From: Zopfochytrium polystomum | Taxonomy: Eukaryota; Chytridiomycota; Chytridiomycetes; Chytridiales; Chytridiaceae | DNA: 26,703 bases | Assembly: GCA_025765615.1 (NCBI GenBank) | Contig: JAIVFJ010000536.1 | Coordinates: forward strand, 1-26,703 | Direction of reading: 5' to 3' | Part shown: one piece after another, positions 17,297 through 26,703 of the stretch | Layout: every line of letters begins with the position of its first letter | Numbering within the stretch: the stretch's first letter is position 1 | Translations under genes and position numbers: made by a program | The notes under the pieces: generated by a model | The model's database searches: none | Seen by the model: only the letters and a program-made list of their open reading frames with translations | Told to the model about the DNA's origin: nothing

Positions 17297-20200
17297 CTAT
17301 GCAGTTGGTCCAGTGATATTGTACTTGAGGACGTTTTGGCTGACAGTGGCGTCCACTCCGTTCGCCTCCTGTCGCCGAATGCTCTTGTAATCACTGTTGG
17401 CTTCACCACACGATACAAGGATTAGGCCACTCTCCTTAATAGTCCGAATTAAGGCTGGCATCTGGATCTGTTGGCAGAGGTTTAGAGTACAAATATTGAG
17501 GCGAAGCCAGAGTGTTGGTTGTAGAGACTGACACATACCAGTGGCTTTGCTTCGCAAATAACTCCCAGGAACTTGTTTCTTCCGTGCGAACCTCACTGCC
17601 TGCTTGATGGAAGTACACCTGCGGTCTGTTTCCCGAGAAGTCGGAATCCAATGAGCAGCTGACATACCAACCACACTGCCGAGGCCGTCACCAAACCCGC
17701 AGCGTGTGGCAAAGAACACACCGTAGTTGGGTTGCTTCCAGGTGATGGCTGTGCAAACAGCAGGATTGAAAGATGAGAAAATAACTGGCCGCGAGGTGGC
17801 AGTGGTGTGGTCGTACACAGATGTGAGTACTCGGTCAACGAATTTGTTTACAGAGGGAACATCACAAATGTGCAGGCGCTCCCGCTGCCAGGGCGTGGGA
17901 TATTGGAGATCGAGGCTGACACCAATACGCGGTGGAAGATTCTGTTAACCGACCAAAGACAATGTTACTAAACCCCATTAACACACCAATTATTCTCTCA
18001 CAAACCTCCAGCAATTCATCCAGGGTGAAAAATGCATCAGCGATCACCCTGGGCAGTTCCGCACGGCTGGCCCGTAAGCCACCTTCCCCTGCCCTGAGGA
18101 CAGGCTCAGATGACCAGAATCCATCAGCACGACCATCAAATCCACTCATCAGACCATATTCCTGGCTACGACGCTGATGCTGGCTGTTTCCTGTTTTTTG
18201 AGACCGGTCAAACAGTTTACGAGCTTGTGTATGGGTAAGGGAAGTTATAGGAAAAGCCATGGGAGACTCTGCTGATGGAGCTGCCAGTTTCATCCTCTTC
18301 ATCAAGGTCGAAGAGGTCCAGATACCAAGAGTCATAGATAACTGGAACTCCATCCCTCGTCATCTGGACAGAAAGGTGGATGTATTCTTCCGCCATTGAG
18401 GTAGCAGTGATAAGCGACTGAATGCTGTTGTCGCCGTGGCCCTTTTTATCACTAACAACCTGAACAATGCAAAAAGTTTTAGGTTTTGTGCCACAATGCG
18501 CCAATGCGTGATCTTCATACCTTTGTGGACTTCCAATAAGTCTCGATTTTACCACCAATCTTCACCCCAGGATGATTTAAGGCTGACACAATTGAGAACC
18601 CAAAACTGAGCTCACCAACAACCTTTAGGTGACTGTCAAGAAAGGAGCCACAACTCTTTCTTCATCCCCACTCCCAGCGCCACCTTTTCCAATAGTGAAT
18701 TGTGAGCTGAGCACTGCTGCGCGGCCAAGGATTTTGGTGCCAAAGGTCGGATAAATTTCAAAGTAGAGGGAAAACTCCGCCAGGTTGTCCACAAAGAACG
18801 TGTATGACTCCGAATCATCTGTTAGAGGAAGAATGACATTATAGGGGATAGAATCAGGCTTGCTGCTGATAACCAGGCGGTAGGATGAGAGCTTTTGAGA
18901 GCCAAAGAGCTGAAGGAGGATTAGAAAATCTTTGAAGAGGGCGTACCACCATACCTTGACTGGAGAGGAATTGAGAGAGTCAGCAAACCCATTCAGGTTG
19001 ACCTCAACATAGTATTGCTTGTCGAGGTAGTTGTGCCCACTGTTTAAGGTTGTAAGAATCACTAATTGTTCACAAGAGACCAGAGAACTCAACTAAATGC
19101 GGAATGGGATCATTGGGGGTGGTAATGACAATGATGGGATCTCATCTAAGCTCATCTCAAATTCAAAACCGCCTGCAGCTGGTGTCACATACGGTGTTCT
19201 CTGAGAACAATGCACTTGGCGCCATGGCTGCAGGGGAATGTCCATGGGAAGTGCGTCTGCAGTCCCACGATCAGCTAACATGATTGGTCCATCACTGCCG
19301 AGGCTACTGACACTAAGATCCGAGCTGTCCACTGCCATTGCAGTGGCACCACTGCTGGTTATTATAGGAATGCCAACCACTGCAGACAAGGAACCAAGCG
19401 ATGACGACAAGGCCGGGGAAGCTGAAGTGACAGTCGCAGCAGCAGTGGGAGATAACGCAGAACCTGGTGACTTCATCACTGGCTGTGAAATTTCCAACAG
19501 CTTAGCCACATCGACATGACCGTGGTAGAGCGCATAGGTCCAAGGCAACCAGCCATCCTCATCTGTGACATCAACGCGGCAGTGGGCATCAAGAAGTACT
19601 TTAAACAGGAGATATGACCTTCAGACGCTGCGAAAAATATTGGGGTCCATCCACTGTAGCTGTCTGTCTCATTAACATCTGCACCACTGCGAATGAGTAG
19701 GGCGCACAACTCTGCATGGCCTTCACGTGCCGTTAGATGAAGGGAGGGAAGATTGTTACCCTCTGTGATTTGCTGAGGGTGAGCAGACGAGGCTGGCGTG
19801 GTGGCATTGTGCAACGATGCGCCTTTTTCCAAAAGCAAGGTAGCGATGGCAAGGTGCCCGTATTGGCAAGCAAGAGAGAGGGGGTTCAGTGTCGTTGCTG
19901 CAGGCGGATCTAAGGCAACACCGTGCTGGAGAAGCAGCTGGACACACTTAGTGTGTCCGCCAATGATTGCATATGTCAAAGGTGTATTGTCGTCCACATC
20001 GACAGCTGAAGCAGCAGCTGCACTCGAGTACTGGGACAACAGGAATAAGAGACAGTCACTGTGGCCATACATAGCAGCGTAATGGATCCCGTAGCGATCA
20101 TAAATGTCAACAGCGTCAATATTAGCCTTCCCACGTGAGATAGCAAGGGTCAGAACATCAAGCCTGCCATGAATAGCAGCTTCATGTATACAGGTACGGT

Positions 20201-21374
20201 TACTGATGTCGTCCATGAAGTCACAATTAATAGTTACATCTTCAGAATCAAAAAGAGCTGAAAGCATGTCAATTGGTCCTTCATCACATGCCCGAAGAAA
20301 AACGCGAGAAAGGAGCTCTGGATCCTCTTCGCGGAGCGAGCTGGCACTTGTTCCAGATTTGTGCGTAAACTTTTTCAAGCTATCCTTCAGGTAGTCAACA
20401 CGGCTCTCAGTGATTGCAGAGAGAAAATCATTCTCTGCTTCCATCAACGGATCCCAACTCCGCTGTTGTGGTTGGAGTGGTTCGACCGTGATTTTTATTG
20501 GTATTGAATCTGTTCGTGACTGTGCGGCGTCCAGGAGTGCGTCGAGTTCGGCAATATTCATAGTTACAACATCTGTGAGCTCCGTCAACACGTCCCGGTT
20601 AAAGCATGGCTGGATCACCACTTGGCGCGACAAGTAAAACTCCTTAGTCGTTGACTTGGCCCGTTTGTCCCACTTCTTCAGAATTTTTGTGAAGCCTGTC
20701 GCATTAATCTCAACATAGCTTTGCAACTTCGCAAGATCGCGTTGGAACTGAAGGAATGCTTCCCTCAGTGATTCAAGGTTGGAGCTGGTTTTTATGGCAA
20801 CACTTCTGCTCTGAAGAATACGCTTTTTGTCGAGGAGTGATCGCTGACGAACCTTGAACTCTTGCTCTTTTTGTAGGTAAAATGAGTTGACCTGGGAACA
20901 AAAAATGGAAAAACAAGTCAATTTGCAATTTGCTTCGAGGAACGCAGCCAGCTGTTCAACGTAGACCATGTAGCAATCAAGATGGCACACAATCAAGTGT
21001 ACCATGGAACAGTGAGGTCAATCAGAAGCACCAACCTTCTCAAGTTCTCGTTCTAGTTTGAAAAAGAATGCTGTCTTGAGTGCCTGAAACTGCCTGGTGG
21101 TGTCTGCATGGTTGCTGTTTGTCGAACTACTGACAATCGAGATAGTTGTCTGGGAATGAGAGTGCGAAGATGGAGTAAGAGCCTCAACGGAATTTATGAT
21201 CTTCTTGAGAGCCTTGTAGTTTAAGTGATGTGCGCCGCCCCATTCCGATTGCTGGCTCTGGATATACTTGCCAAACTACAGGGGAACCGAGGAAAGCCGC
21301 GGGAAGTCGTTGAGAGTCAGCAACCGCAAAAAGTACGAGAAACTCATGCACTAGATAAAGCAGCCTACCTTCAT
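17297..21374 (-). CDS. PHO81: Pho81/NUC-2-like SPX-ankyrin-GDPD phosphate-signalling protein
   Basis: The predicted protein of about 1180 residues is close to yeast Pho81 in length. Exons (minus): 21369-21374, 21036-21275, 19094-20891, 18955-19039, 18521-18909, 18006-18459, 17539-17941, 17297-17467; all introns are GT-AG. The first exon encodes only Met-Lys, and FGKYIQSQQSEWGGAHHLNY follows the splice. The SPX domain (residues about 1-170) shows both phosphate/inositol-pyrophosphate-binding Lys clusters (NYKALKK and KILKKWDK). About seven ankyrin repeats follow (about 270-555), then the PPPMIPFRIYGHNYLD block typical of Pho81 proteins, and a C-terminal GDPD-like domain (about 830-1130) lacking the usual metal and catalytic residues. 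In yeast and Neurospora this family controls the Pho85-type CDK in phosphate starvation; that role here is inference. Frame breaks occur near 19608 and 18640 (one base missing each) and near 18262 and 17574 (one base extra each), probably assembly errors. Confidence 0.9.
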
Positions 21375-22253
21375 GTCGCAAATGCAGATGAACTAACAAA
21401 ATCAATCGAAAATGGTTCGCTCTGCTTGAAGTCTGCGTAGTGGCTTTGCTTGCCAGCTGCTGGAGAGAGAAGCAAGACCAAGAGGCCGAAGAGAATGGCA
21501 GTGACGTCTGGGGATCGCGCGAAGTCGACGCGGTTTGGACTTGGTTTGGATCGACTTTCTGAAATCGATTCGTGCGCTCGTGTGATCAACTAACAAACGG
21601 ATCAAGGCCGGACGAAACGATCGCGGCTGATTTTTCTGCAAAGATCGACAACGCGGGTCCGCTTGCAGCTGTAAGAGGATAGCAGCCCAAGACACCCCAC
21701 ACAGCGCCGGACCGATCTCTTCTTCTTGGGTCGATGGATTTGGTCAGGGAAGATTTGGCGGCCGCTAAGAGCAATCCCCCCGCACGGACGCCAACCGGCT
21801 GCGGCTGGTCTCGGCCCGGGCGATTACGGCAACGTCGTGGGCGCGAGCACGGTCTTCTGTCGAGGTGTGCGACTTGGAGTCTGGTCTGGGGCTTGGTTTG
21901 GTTCGACTCTGTGAAATCGATTGGTGTGGGCTCGTGCGTTCTGCGTTGCAGGCTGATTGGCCGGCCACCCCGACAACAACGATCACGTGACGGAGGAAGG
22001 GCCAACAAGGAATGAAGCTGCTGTGAAGGCGGAGCCAAACTGCCAGTATGCGGGCGCTGGCGGTTTACGCTGAGCTTGGCACGCTTTCAACAGTCGTCGT
22101 ATTCTGCCAATTTCTTCTGCTTCGAATATGTGAAATCACCCCAGCAGCCGGCAATCGGAACGTTTTATAAATGCCTTGTGTCTGAGTGAGCTGGAAACCC
22201 CGCCTTATCGCCCAACTATTTCCAGTACTCTTCTTTGAAGAAACTTTGACGCC
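21375..22253. promoter_or_regulatory. GC-rich region upstream of the Pho81-like gene
   Basis: About 880 bp separate the minus-strand Pho81-like start (21374) from the next plus-strand candidate (22254). The region holds a diverged direct repeat of about 50 bp (21534-21582 and 21885-21936), a perfect CACGTG (21984-21989) and, for the plus direction, a TTATAAAT box (22165-22172). Long minus-strand frames here (21402-21695, 21586-22038) are Arg/Ser/Pro-rich and have no recognisable domain. They are taken as chance frames in GC-rich DNA. Confidence 0.5.
21984..21989. promoter_or_regulatory. CACGTG E-box upstream of the Pho81-like gene
   Basis: A perfect palindromic CACGTG lies about 610 bp upstream of the Pho81-like start codon. 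In fungi this is the core site of Pho4/NUC-1 bHLH factors, and yeast PHO81 is itself a Pho4 target. A six-base site is weak evidence on its own. Confidence 0.35.
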
Positions 22254-23141
22254 ATGATCAATCCCCTTTCTCCGCCAGCTCCCGCCGGACACCGGTGCAT
22301 AGCACGATCGGTAGTTCACTGGGCGTGGTCGGCGTGCAGGTCGCTATGCCATATGTTGCTCACGGCGATAATAGGGTTCGACACGGAAGACGCGGTGACC
22401 TTGTTTCAGACCCTGTCAAGAGCGGCAGCAGCCGCCGAAGAGGATAAAGCTTCGGAGCCAACACACTACCATATGAGACCTCGCCCTCGCACTGCTTCCG
22501 GGTCTAGCCCACACGCGATGCTAAACGGGCTGTGGCCAAGTCGATTAGTCCAGCCAAGTCGATTAGTCCAGATTTACTTCCTTTTGCGCAGGTCAGCCCA
22601 ACGATATTCATTTCGGAGCCTGCTGCGCGAACTCCGCCCAACACAACCGACCGCCCTCACCTCAACACAAACCAAACTCGCCCATCTCACCTCAACCGCA
22701 GACTCTCTAGACCTTGTGGTGGCCCTGCGCTTTCTACTGTCCGCGCCGGGTCGACGTCCCAACGCGGGTCGACGCGAGCGTCCTACTTCTCTACCTTATA
22801 CCGGGAACGAGCCTCAGACAAGGCGCAGACTCGACGCCCAGAACAAACCATTCGCGCAACCGCTGCCGCCACTGCCGTTCCTCCCGTCCCCCGGGGCACG
22901 CAACGCGTCCACGAGCTCCGCTTCGTCGCCGCCAAAGCATCGTCCGCATGGCGTCTCGCCTGCCCCGTCACCTCTTGCTTTCTCCGACAACGTCGCGCGC
23001 CGACGGTCCGCATCAGTGTCCGGTCGCCGTGTCTGCCCGACCGCCGTTGCTGTTCTTGAACCCGCCCGCGTCGGTGGTAGCGCCATATCGGCGTGGGTGT
23101 GCCCAGAAAGCATGATGAAAACTGCTGTGAAGCCCAGCTGA
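22254..23141 (+). CDS. hypothetical Pro/Ser/Arg-rich ORF, function unknown
   Basis: A 295-codon open frame starts at ATG 22254, 82 bp after a TATA-like TTATAAAT (22165-22172). The first 60 residues have mixed composition (HWAWSACRSLCHMLLTAIIGFD, with a possible hydrophobic segment); the rest is low-complexity Pro, Ser, Ala and Arg. An in-frame 18-bp tandem duplication (22536-22553 and 22554-22571) gives a 6-residue repeat. Other frames on both strands are also long here because the region is GC-rich, so the coding call is weak. A real gene might instead splice from this frame into the frame at 23093-23566. No domain is recognised. Confidence 0.3.
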   Translation: MINPLSPPAPAGHRCIARSVVHWAWSACRSLCHMLLTAIIGFDTEDAVTLFQTLSRAAAAAEEDKASEPTHYHMRPRPRTASGSSPHAMLNGLWPSRLVQPSRLVQIYFLLRRSAQRYSFRSLLRELRPTQPTALTSTQTKLAHLTSTADSLDLVVALRFLLSAPGRRPNAGRRERPTSLPYTGNEPQTRRRLDAQNKPFAQPLPPLPFLPSPGARNASTSSASSPPKHRPHGVSPAPSPLAFSDNVARRRSASVSGRRVCPTAVAVLEPARVGGSAISAWVCPESMMKTAVKPS

Positions 23142-23566
23142 GCGGAAAGCTGCAGGTGGCTGCGGCAGTCATGTCCGTGGATATCCCTGTCTTTTGGCAT
23201 CCCGTTTGTGAAATCCCGTTCACATCCCTGCTCATCGACCCTCGTACACACACAACAATCGTACAGCGGACCGTTCCTGATGAGCTCCTGCTTCTGCTCC
23301 GTGAAGTTTGCGGATGTCGTGCGAGCACCCTCGCCCTGCAGCACCAGCGGCAGTCGGGCTGGCGAGCGCAGTCACTGAAGCACCCGCCTCCACACAAATT
23401 ATCGTATTGGCATCTCCAGTTACCATTTTACATGAAAATGGGACCAACTGGAACAAGAAGAATGCGATTTAACGGACCAGAATCAACGAAAATGGTATCT
23501 CTGGACCCCGAGAAATGGAGCCAAAATTGGACTTTCTCGGTCCCTGAAAGAATAATCAAAAAATGA
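23093..23566 (+). CDS. hypothetical ORF fragment, possible downstream exon
   Basis: An open frame of about 157 codons has an internal part (about 23170-23310) with ordinary globular composition: SVDIPVFWHPVCEIPFTSLL followed by a Thr/Val-rich stretch and PDELLLLLREVC. That differs from the low-complexity frames around it, and suggests a real exon, possibly joined to the ORF starting at 22254. The C-terminal part (after 23400) looks like intergenic sequence. No family was recognised. The opposite-strand frame 22814-23344 is the main alternative. Confidence 0.3.
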   Translation: MGVPRKHDENCCEAQLSGKLQVAAAVMSVDIPVFWHPVCEIPFTSLLIDPRTHTTIVQRTVPDELLLLLREVCGCRASTLALQHQRQSGWRAQSLKHPPPHKLSYWHLQLPFYMKMGPTGTRRMRFNGPESTKMVSLDPEKWSQNWTFSVPERIIKK

Positions 23567-24264
23567 GTGTTTTTCCGACCAGAGTCTCGGCCCCATAGTG
23601 CGTGTGAATGATGCTCAATAGTCACTTTTGGAAAAGGCGCCACAATCTAGCCGCAGATAAGGTTTTTGGCGCCAAGCGCGGCCTAATATATGGTGAATGA
23701 AAATTGAGTTCGGGGGGGGCATGAGTCCTCAATGGAATCACTACTACCGTTTCACCCCCTGCAAATGTGCTCCCAAGTCTTGTTAGCGTCGCCAGAGTAT
23801 CATCTTAACATCCGGTAACCGCTGGGAAAAATCCTCAAGTATTGGATAAGGCAACCTCGGTGCACACCAATGCGTACCGCGCTCTTAAGGATGCTCTCTA
23901 AAACCGTGAGACTCTACGATCCCCAACTGTTTGAAAAATGCTGCTGTTTTGTCTGGCACTGAAAGGGCTGAACACTGGCGATCACCGCCCACTCCAGCAC
24001 TTGGCAATGGAAATTGTAGAAACTATTATTTCAATGAGGCCCAACGGACAAGTTTCAACAAAGGATCAAAGAACGACAGGTTGCCTTTCTTCCAATATGA
24101 CCCGCGCAATTAGACCGCAAATACAAAATGAAGATGGTAGCACACATTGGAGGACGAGAAAGGAATTAGGAAAGAAAGTTCGCGAAAATTGAATCACTTT
24201 GGCGCAGAGGCCCGCACTGCGGTTCCTTCCTCCACCTTGTCTGCAGTCGAAGGCGTAGATCCAG
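23567..24264. other. intergenic region, little recognised
   Basis: Two GGCGCC palindromes lie close together (23636-23641 and 23668-23673), the second inside TTTTTGGCGCCAA, which resembles an E2F-type site. An 84-codon plus-strand frame (23938-24192) contains QHLAMEIVETIISMRPNG and could be a fragment of a protein, but nothing supports it further. The right end should hold the 3' region of the DOMON-b561 gene. Confidence 0.35.
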
Positions 24265-26003
24265 CTACATGATGACAACACCAAATCGCCACTGGCCGAG
24301 TGCAAAAACAATAACAACAACAGCAATCCATAGCCAGTAGAGTACCATCACGACAACTGACGTGCTGTACAAGACCAAGCCCAAGTAGAGCTCAATCACA
24401 CTGCGAGAAGCACAGTAGATCGCCCAACCCACCAATGAAGCTGGTCCCCACCACGGGATGGCAGTTCGGTCAGGCTTCCATAGTCCATTGCTAATGTAAC
24501 CGAGAATGACCTGCGCCGGAAGAAGCGCAAGCGAAAGAGCCACACCAATTGGCCGATGTGCGCTGTCCTTCTGGGACAGGAACCGATTGGGTGTGCCATT
24601 GGGCAGCGAGAGCTCGACGAAGAGCAAACCGAGATGGTGATGCGACGGTACCGACACCAAGGCTCGCTAAGTGGATGCGGTACCAATTGTGACCCAGCTG
24701 ATTCTTAAGGTCGCGCAGTGAATATGCCAACTGCCGGGAAGACAGCCCAGGCCAAGAAGAGCATCACGCCGTGAAGGGTAAGCAGTGTGTCGCGCGATAG
24801 CGACGTTGGATAGCCTGCGCTGACAGCTTCACCATTACTGGTGGTTCCGGCGGTAGACAGGTCAAGTGCAAACGAGCCGTAAGCGTCATGTTCAACAATT
24901 GACGAGGACGAAGAGGCTGGGTTGGCAGGGGCCTTGCTGGAGAAGGCATAGATAAACTTCGTAGAACCGCCTGAGGAAATCGGAGAGTCGGCGGTGCGGT
25001 TGAACGAAAAGGCAATTTTCGCCGCGTTGTCGACAGTAAGATTCGTTGAAGTTGCCGTCGGGATGGATGGCAACAGAGTAAATGTGCTCGGCACGACGGT
25101 TGGGTCATCATGGCCGGAAGCGGTTCGCTGGGAGAGGAACGTTTGCACCATTATATAACCGACATACATGACGGCACCGCTCATGATCGTGGAGCCAATG
25201 CCTATGCCAACCCAACCTGGAGAGCGGGAGGACGGTAAAAGTAACGACATTGGCAGCGAAATCCCTCTGACCATGGACGCAAAAAGTGTTGGTCGGGTCG
25301 CAAAATGATGCGACGCAGATGCCGCTTGACGGTACGGTGGCGGCCGTCACATTCTGGGTGGAGGTGGGCGAGGGGATCGGTGAAGCGGAAGATGTCATAG
25401 AAGAAGGTCGTCGTTGAGATTACAGAAGTAGTCGCTGCAACGTTGGTCGAAGAAGAAGTAGTCTTCGGCGGTTCCGAAGGAGTGAAATCCAAGCTGAAGT
25501 ATCCGTAGCTGTCGCGCTCTCTAATGGATGCCGAAGTGCTCCAGGGTTTGAAGGCCGCGACCCTGAAACAGCCCAGATGAAGGAAGATCCATTCCATCCA
25601 TGGACCTGCTGAACGAGACGCTAACAGAGCCAGCAACCTGCGCGGTGCTGGGTGTGGAAAACTATAGAAAACGAGTTGCCAACAACGCTCGGGTCGTAGT
25701 GGCCACCCCCTGACGCTGTGAAAGGGTGGTCCTCCGTTCCCGTCGGCGTAGGCCACAAACATTGGGACACCGCCATGCGGGAGCCAGTGCCGAAGGCGAC
25801 CCATCCGGACGTGACGAGGAGAGGGTGAAGGTGATCGTGTTGGCGCGGACGTCGCGTTCCGCCGGAGACGCAGATGGTCCCGCCGTTGCACCAGGAGTCG
25901 GTGACGCGGTTTCCGTCGGCCGATGTTGTTCCGGCCAAGCCAGCTGACGGGGCAAAGGCAAAAAGAAGGGCGGCAGCGCGTTGGTGAGCGACCGAGGCAG
26001 CAT
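24265..26003 (-). CDS. tandem DOMON - cytochrome b561 membrane protein, frameshifted
   Basis: This is a secreted-then-membrane redox protein. A Met start at 26003 leads into a probable signal peptide. The first DOMON domain (about 25890-25490) shows SWCNGGTICVS, RANTITFTLSSSRPDG, WVAFGTGSRMA and MFVAYADG, ending with RDSYGYFSLDF. After a Ser/Thr-rich linker, a second DOMON (about 25350-24870) has SFCDPTNTFCV, AANVVTFTVL, GWVGIGIGSTIMSGAVMYV and EHDAYGSFALDLS. The C-terminus is a b561-type haem membrane domain with LLTLHGVMLFLAW, QLGHNWYRIH, a HRPIGVALSLALLPAQVILG segment and two further hydrophobic helices, with stop at 24265. DOMON domains of this class bind haem or sugar, and b561 domains move electrons across a membrane, so a trans-membrane ferric or radical reductase is likely. 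At least five frame changes (near 25860, 25800, 25770, 25250 and 24715) break it as assembled. Some could be introns, but no clear splice pairs were found. Confidence 0.75.
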
Positions 26004-26703
26004 GAGGAAGCAAGGTCCAACAACAAAGGGGATGAGCGATGAAAGAAGGGGAATCCAGTTATAAATTCAAGTGGATCGGGATCGCGCTGAGACAGAGCGG
26101 GAGCGACAGGGCGAGGAGAGCGGGGGAGACAACAGACAGACGAAAGAGACAAAGCAGGAGTGTGCGCTTTCGATCGAAAACGGCTCTCATTGCGCGATCG
26201 CAACAAAAAAGGGATTTGATGGCTTTTTGTTTGTGGTTTTTTGTTGTTTTGTTTTTTTTATATGGGAGAGACAAGGCGGCGGAATCTGTGCGGAATTTGG
26301 AACGTTTTGTCTTCCCTTTTTGGAAATAGGCAATGCAAGCTGCGCAATTTTGCAACGCACCACTTTTCCCAAAAAGAAAAACGAAACGCCGCCGGCCCTC
26401 CTTCGCTGCATGAGTGAAGAGAAAGGGAGGCGAGCCGGCTGGGGGCGAGCGGCCGGCGGCGGCGGCGGCGGCGGCGGCGAAGGTCCCACATTTAATTGAT
26501 ATGGACTGTATTAATTTGCCACTGCACAGTGTGTGGCCCGCCGCGATGGCGAAAAAAAACGAAAAAACGAGTGTCGAGCATATGGATGCAAGATAGTAGT
26601 CTTATACCTCGGTTTGCAAGGATTTAAGTAAGTCTATTCTTTTACCGGACTTTTTTGTTCTTCTTCGTGTCGTCAGAAAGGTCCCTCGCAGTCGCGCTGG
26701 ACT
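26004..26703. promoter_or_regulatory. upstream region of the DOMON-b561 gene and right window edge
   Basis: This is probably the promoter of the minus-strand DOMON-b561 gene. It contains T runs (about 26215-26262), a GGC trinucleotide tract (about 26452-26479) and AT-rich sequence to the right. Frames on both strands are short and of low complexity. A plus-strand ATG with a Lys-rich start at 26546 could begin another gene, but its frame stops at 26594-26596, before the edge. Confidence 0.4.
26452..26479. repeat. (GGC)n trinucleotide repeat
   Basis: About nine consecutive ggc units. In frame it encodes poly-Ala, poly-Gly or (minus) poly-Pro/Arg, but no supported gene covers it. Confidence 0.85.

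Noticed and set aside
18910..18954. Reading through the 45-bp intron, which has no stop and keeps frame
   Set aside because: It has GT-AG ends and a ctaat branch-like motif, and removing it restores the family's SPVK-LFGSQ continuity; retention would insert 15 residues into a conserved block.
21402..22038. Long minus-strand frames upstream of the Pho81-like gene as extra coding exons
   Set aside because: Arg/Ser/Pro-rich, no domain, and the SPX start MK-FGKYIQ already gives the family's normal N-terminus.
23938..24192. 84-codon ORF as a gene
   Set aside because: Some protein-like composition, but no start context, domain or neighbour support; mentioned only within the intergenic entry.

Overview
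The window looks like repeat-rich nuclear DNA of a fungus, possibly an early-diverging (for example zoosporic) lineage. The best lineage evidence is a spliced Pho81/NUC-2-type gene (SPX, ankyrin repeats, degenerate GDPD) with short GT-AG introns of 45-144 bp, next to a tandem DOMON-cytochrome b561 gene. No rRNA, tRNA or CRISPR array was recognised. Lineage below 'fungus' is inference.

Left half (1-13303): a stack of Ty1/copia elements of one family, all coded on the minus strand. Four LTR copies are present: 1-751 (cut by the window edge), 4576-5838, 7694-8912 and 12095-13303. Each complete copy is about 1.2 kb and runs TGTTGAG...TTTCATCA on the minus strand, with a TATA box, a GA tract, a 17-bp minisatellite and a 20-bp EcoRI-palindrome repeat. 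Element A (LTR 1-751, internal 752-4519 plus 5839-7693, LTR 7694-8912) reads as nested inside element B (internal 8913-12094, LTR 12095-13303). A further LTR (4576-5838) interrupts A. B keeps an open gag-protease-integrase frame of about 700 codons. A carries the RT and RNase H part that B lacks inside this window.

Middle (13304-17060): B seems to have landed in the 3' end of a different copia-like element on the plus strand (polypurine tract and LTR at 13425-13736). That LTR faces a related LTR on the minus strand (13848-14086), tail to tail. Degenerate element sequence, a long GA microsatellite, a GC-rich block of dyad repeats and a piggyBac transposase C-terminal fragment follow.

Right half (17297-26703): the Pho81-like gene (minus, 17297-21374, eight exons), a GC-rich upstream region with one CACGTG site and a diverged direct repeat, an uncertain plus-strand ORF region (22254-23566), and the DOMON-DOMON-b561 membrane protein gene (minus, 24265-26003). 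The Pho81-like protein would be a cytoplasmic or nuclear phosphate-signalling regulator, and the DOMON-b561 protein a transmembrane haem electron-transfer protein. No functional link between them is visible.

Single-base frameshifts interrupt nearly every coding region, including both host genes. They are densest at about 5.05-8.15 kb, in a patch whose edges fall inside LTRs. Many are therefore probably assembly errors rather than biological decay.
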